Of a stretch of DNA of 9,996 bases, positions 7,055 to 9,996 are shown one piece after another. The DNA comes from an uncultured Lachnospiraceae bacterium (lineage in GTDB: Bacteria; Bacillota; Clostridia; Lachnospirales; Lachnospiraceae), in contig CACZTF010000277.1 of NCBI GenBank assembly GCA_902784025.1, positions 1-9,996 of the forward strand, read 5' to 3'. The notes beneath the pieces are model-generated. The model was not told the origin of the DNA and did no database searches. It saw only the letters and a program-made list of their open reading frames with translations. Every line of letters begins with the position of its first letter. The first letter of the stretch is position 1. The position numbers and the translations under genes are program-made.

Positions 7055-7085
7055 TACATGCGCCTGTCTTTGAGGACCGTCAGGG

Positions 7086-9996
7086 TTAACGTTTGCTGCG
7101 TCTCCGTATTATTGCAGCTGCAGCAACTGTTCCTGCAAGAGAAATTCCGGATACGGCAGACCATACTGCCACGTTATTATTATCTCCTGTTTCCGGTGAG
7201 GTGTTTTTGTAAACTGCAGCCGGTGTACTCTGAGGCGTCACAGTGCTGTTGCTTACTGCAACCGTCTTCTTTTCAACAGTGACTGTTTTTTCAGGTGCTT
7301 CTTTTTTTTCAGGTGCGTCGGATTCCTCCTTTTTCAGATCTTTAGGATCGGTTTCTTCTTCGACAAATCCCTCTCCCTGTTTTTCATCGTCGTTCTTTAT
7401 ATCTTTTTCAGCAGGGGGATCTGATTCCTTCTTTTTCAAACCGGCTACAGCGGTTTCTATAGCTTCTGCAAATCTATCCACCTGTTCCTGTTGGTCGATC
7501 TTTAAATCTCTCTCTAAATAAAGTGCATCTTTAAGAACTTTAACTGATTCATCAGTATAAAGACTCAGATCCTGCGGTATGGTTTCCATTGCCCGTTCAA
7601 CTTTGGAATAATCGGCAGGCTTTAGTTCGAGATTATTAATAGCTGCCGATATGCTGTGAGCAAAACTGTCAACTTTTTCTTGTTCGTCGATCAAAAGCCC
7701 GCGATTAACTGCTTTGATAGCAGTTTCAAGAGCATTTACCGAATCCTCTGTATAGTCTTCAAGTTTTTCCGGTACGGAAGCAATGGCTTTATCTACTCCG
7801 GTATAGTCAGCCGGCTTCAGTGAAAGGGCGCCTATGGCATTCCTTATAGCGGTTGCGTAACTGTTGACCAATAACTGTTCAAGCTCTGTCTTGCCGCGTA
7901 TGACAGCCCCTATGGCTGCGTTTAAGGCTTCCACGCCATCCGGAAGATATATACTTAAGTCCTCGGGCACATCTGCCAGGGCAGCATCTACTGCTGAATA
8001 ATCTGCAGGATCAAGCGCCGGGGGAGAGTATGTATCTACTGTAAAGGTATTTCTGTCTATATCTCTGAGATCATCCATGATTTCAGCATTTATGCCGTTG
8101 GCATAATATCTGGAGTCATTTTCGCTGTCAAGGAGCAATGCTGAGCTTATGCCGTATTCAAGATCATTCTGCCAGTAGGAATCTGAAGGATCGATCCTGA
8201 ATGAGCCGGTCAGTTTCCCTTCTTCATCCGGGTAGACATAAACTTTTTTATTCCACACGATGCGGTTTAAAGCTTCATTGGCGATCTCCAGGACAAGTTC
8301 CTTTGCAGTGCCGGATCCGGTGGTCTTAGCAGTGATATTTACGGTCTCACCGATCTTCACGGTTTCCCTGTCAAAAAGGATCTCGGATACGTGAAGTTCT
8401 GATGATACACCTGCGGAGCCGGAAACTGTAAGAAAATTCAGGGCCAGCTCTTTGGAGATATACATATCAGTCAGAAGCTCGTCATCGTATTCGATCGTAT
8501 TGCCTAATAGATCTTCTGCTATCACATACATTACTTCATAAGTTTTGTTCAGCCATGTATTATCGACGATCTCCGTAGCAGAAAAAATCCCATTTTCGTC
8601 GGGATATAATGTCAGGTAAAGGTGAGGATTATATCTCTCATCGTATGTTCCGTCACTGGGTGCAAGATAAACTTTTACATATTTTATATCTATCTCATCC
8701 TCTGCAATGGCAGTCATTGTAAACTCATCCCCAGGGACGCACTCGGTCTTATCAAACAGAATGGAAGTCACGACAGGGGGATCTGTGTGTTCTTGGGATC
8801 CCGAAACATTTATCTCGATACCGGTATCTATATCGTCTTCGTAATTATCCCACTGGTCATTGGTATGGATCTTAAGATCATAGGTGCCGTTCAAAAATTT
8901 GTGGGTTATCTCGATATTAGTCCTGTACAATCCGTCTTCACCGGGTAAAAAGGGGAAGAATATCTCATAACCATCATCATCTCTTATCGGTTCTCCATCG
9001 TAAAAAAGTCCTCCAAGGATATAATTTACAAGGCTGTGTTCAAAAATATCAGCTGTGACCGCTACAACATCGTCCGGTTTCACATCTGTTTTGTCCGCGT
9101 GGACCGACATTACTTCGGGAGGGAAATAATCCTCGGGTGACTCATACACTGTTACCTGAAGACCGGTTTTATGTAAGGCAGAGTTTGAAAGTTCGTCCGT
9201 TGTGCTTACCCGGACATCGTAATCACAGTTAAACCACTGGTTATCTACAGTAAATTCAAAGAGGTAAGACCCGTCATCCTGAAGAACACCCTCGAAGTAA
9301 CCAAATTCATCATTGGTATCCTCAATGAAAAGACATAATCCGGCTTCCCATATGTCATTGGCGTCTTCCAGCCATAGCTTTACGGTACATGTTTCTCCGG
9401 GACGGAACCGGATGCCGTTGGAAAATTCAATCCTTTTGATCTGCGGGGCTTCTTTGTCATAAGCAGAACCCGTTACGGTAAATGAACCGACGTTAAGATC
9501 CTCTGTATCTTCTCCGGGAATATACTCTGATCTATTACCTGATATATCCTCTGCAGAAATATATGTAACGGTATATTCTCCGTTCGGGAAATCATTATCA
9601 ATATAGACCTGGGTAAAAAATGCACCATCCGGTATTTCATCGTCTGCATCTGTATTTTCATTAAGATAATAGCTATGTTTCTCTCCGTCAGGGGAGGTGA
9701 CTTCCACAGTTACGCTATTAACAGCTGTAGAGTCGTGAGCATTTGCAATAATGGTCACGGTATCGCCTGGTCCCGCAGAAGTCTTGTCAAAAGAAACTTC
9801 GCTGACCAAAGGTCCCTGGGTATCATTATAAGTGTTGCTTATGGAAAAGGCAGATGTTTTTACCTCATCGAGATTATCATTCTCTTCGTAGTATTCTCTG
9901 TTACCGGACTTGTCACGGATATAAACAGAACTTACCCGGTAAGTTCCCTCATCCCAGCCGGTAAGTTCTTTTGTGTGGACCATACTGCCGTTTTCA
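7086..9996 (-). CDS. Large sortase-anchored surface protein with Ig-like and FIVAR-like repeats (N-terminus outside window)
   Basis: At least 969 residues; the frame is open through base 9996, so the ATG at 9981-9983 is internal (residue 1 in the numbering below). The visible part starts within an Ig-like domain and continues with five more, beginning near residues 57, 180, 288, 402 and 530. Most start with a (V/I)xFDKT...PGD/GE strand pattern, and the first five end near a WxNGTYxVxxIxAxDxxGN-like motif. Residues 658-852 are three 65-residue repeats of FIVAR type. Residues 853-928 form a Glu/Lys/Pro/Thr-rich, wall-spanning linker. The end is SPETG (929-933), a hydrophobic helix (about 935-959) and RRRSKR. 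This is the layout of a wall-anchored adhesin or matrix-binding protein; no enzymatic domain is visible. A signal peptide is expected upstream. No clear terminator separates it from argG, so read-through is possible. The ligand is unknown. Confidence 0.88.
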   Translation of the reverse strand, partial: ENGSMVHTKELTGWDEGTYRVSSVYIRDKSGNREYYEENDNLDEVKTSAFSISNTYNDTQGPLVSEVSFDKTSAGPGDTVTIIANAHDSTAVNSVTVEVTSPDGEKHSYYLNENTDADDEIPDGAFFTQVYIDNDFPNGEYTVTYISAEDISGNRSEYIPGEDTEDLNVGSFTVTGSAYDKEAPQIKRIEFSNGIRFRPGETCTVKLWLEDANDIWEAGLCLFIEDTNDEFGYFEGVLQDDGSYLFEFTVDNQWFNCDYDVRVSTTDELSNSALHKTGLQVTVYESPEDYFPPEVMSVHADKTDVKPDDVVAVTADIFEHSLVNYILGGLFYDGEPIRDDDGYEIFFPFLPGEDGLYRTNIEITHKFLNGTYDLKIHTNDQWDNYEDDIDTGIEINVSGSQEHTDPPVVTSILFDKTECVPGDEFTMTAIAEDEIDIKYVKVYLAPSDGTYDERYNPHLYLTLYPDENGIFSATEIVDNTWLNKTYEVMYVIAEDLLGNTIEYDDELLTDMYISKELALNFLTVSGSAGVSSELHVSEILFDRETVKIGETVNITAKTTGSGTAKELVLEIANEALNRIVWNKKVYVYPDEEGKLTGSFRIDPSDSYWQNDLEYGISSALLLDSENDSRYYANGINAEIMDDLRDIDRNTFTVDTYSPPALDPADYSAVDAALADVPEDLSIYLPDGVEALNAAIGAVIRGKTELEQLLVNSYATAIRNAIGALSLKPADYTGVDKAIASVPEKLEDYTEDSVNALETAIKAVNRGLLIDEQEKVDSFAHSISAAINNLELKPADYSKVERAMETIPQDLSLYTDESVKVLKDALYLERDLKIDQQEQVDRFAEAIETAVAGLKKKESDPPAEKDIKNDDEKQGEGFVEEETDPKDLKKEESDAPEKKEAPEKTVTVEKKTVAVSNSTVTPQSTPAAVYKNTSPETGDNNNVAVWSAVSGISLAGTVAAAAIIRRRSKR
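7089..7199 (-). other. Cell-wall sorting signal (SPETG type)
   Basis: The last 37 residues of the surface protein hold SPETGD, a hydrophobic stretch from VAVWSAV to AAAAII, and the positive tail RRRSKR. This is the classic tripartite sortase signal with Ser instead of Leu at position one. (S/P)PxTG-type signals are the known substrates of the C. difficile sortase SrtB. No sortase gene is in the window. Confidence 0.85.
7428..8012 (-). repeat. Three tandem 65-residue FIVAR-like repeats
   Basis: The repeats occupy residues 658-722, 723-787 and 788-852 of the surface protein. Each opens with (K/D)PADYxxV, continues with a (V/I)PxxLxxY segment and (D/E)xSVxxL, and ends with a helix such as YATAIRNAIGAL or FAEAIETAVAGL. 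The DY pair recurs at exactly 65-residue steps (661, 726, 791), that is 195 bp. FIVAR modules are predicted three-helix bundles found in large cell-wall proteins, where they serve as stalk or binding units. Confidence 0.75.
8025..9996 (-). repeat. Array of six divergent Ig-like domains (first one partial)
   Basis: These are protein-level repeats inside the surface-protein gene with a spacing of about 109-127 residues. Recurrent landmarks are a start such as VSFDKT, ILFDKT, VHADKT or ILFDRE, and an end such as GTYRVSSVYIRDKSGN, GEYTVTYISAEDISGN or KTYEVMYVIAEDLLGN. The copies are well diverged and no near-identical DNA repeat is seen, so the array is old rather than recently expanded. The sixth domain (about 530-653) lacks a clear DxxGN end motif and is the most divergent. 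Confidence 0.7.

Noticed and set aside
6925..7085. T-box leader upstream of argG
   Set aside because: No match to the conserved T-box antiterminator core (AGGGTGGNACCGCG-like) and no following terminator hairpin with a T-tract were found.
7428..8012. CRISPR-like regular 195-bp repeats
   Set aside because: The periodicity is in the encoded protein (FIVAR-like units) within one open frame; the DNA copies are diverged and there are no spacers.
9981..9983. ATG as the true start of the surface protein
   Set aside because: Codons upstream of it remain open and continue the Ig-like domain; no ribosome site or signal peptide is present there.

Overview
The window reads as a chromosomal piece of a Gram-positive anaerobe of the Clostridia, most likely a Lachnospiraceae member of the Roseburia/Butyrivibrio/Eubacterium kind. 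The reasons are moderately A+T-rich coding, strong AGGAG-type ribosome binding sites, a LicD/cytidylyltransferase/TagF-like polymer cluster, and a wall protein with FIVAR-type repeats and a C-terminal SPETG sorting signal. The genus is inferred, not proven. There are no RNA genes, insertion sequences or CRISPR arrays, and no gene-free stretch over 300 bases.

Left part (1-5596, all + strand): the 3' end of a cell-surface polymer operon. In order it holds the tail of a LicD-family phosphotransferase, an IspD/TarI-type cytidylyltransferase, a CDP-glycerol glycerophosphotransferase-family enzyme, an extended SDR (NAD-dependent epimerase/dehydratase family), and two GT2 glycosyltransferases. Spacing is tight (0 to about 60 nt) and no internal terminator is seen, so this looks like one transcript. 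A consistent reading is that the cytidylyltransferase and the SDR make a CDP-activated polyol, which the LicD and/or TagF-like enzymes attach as a phospho-polyol to a glycan built by the GT2 enzymes. The identity of the polyol (ribitol, arabinitol, glycerol or other) cannot be read from sequence.

Middle (5597-5706): a strong two-tier hairpin with U-tracts on both sides closes the polymer operon from the left and argG from the right.

Right part (- strand): argG (argininosuccinate synthase, 5707-6924) stands without argH. Upstream of it (6925-7085) are a plausible sigma-A promoter and a leader in which an 8-bp helix can bury the argG Shine-Dalgarno sequence while an upstream helix competes for the same anti-SD bases. 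This is a candidate RNA switch. From 7086 to the right edge, also on the - strand, runs a very large sortase-anchored surface protein. It has at least six Ig-like domains, three 65-residue FIVAR-like repeats, a charged linker and an SPETG sorting signal. Its N-terminus lies beyond the window.

The most interesting items are the argG leader, the possible CDP-polyol module and the modular surface protein.
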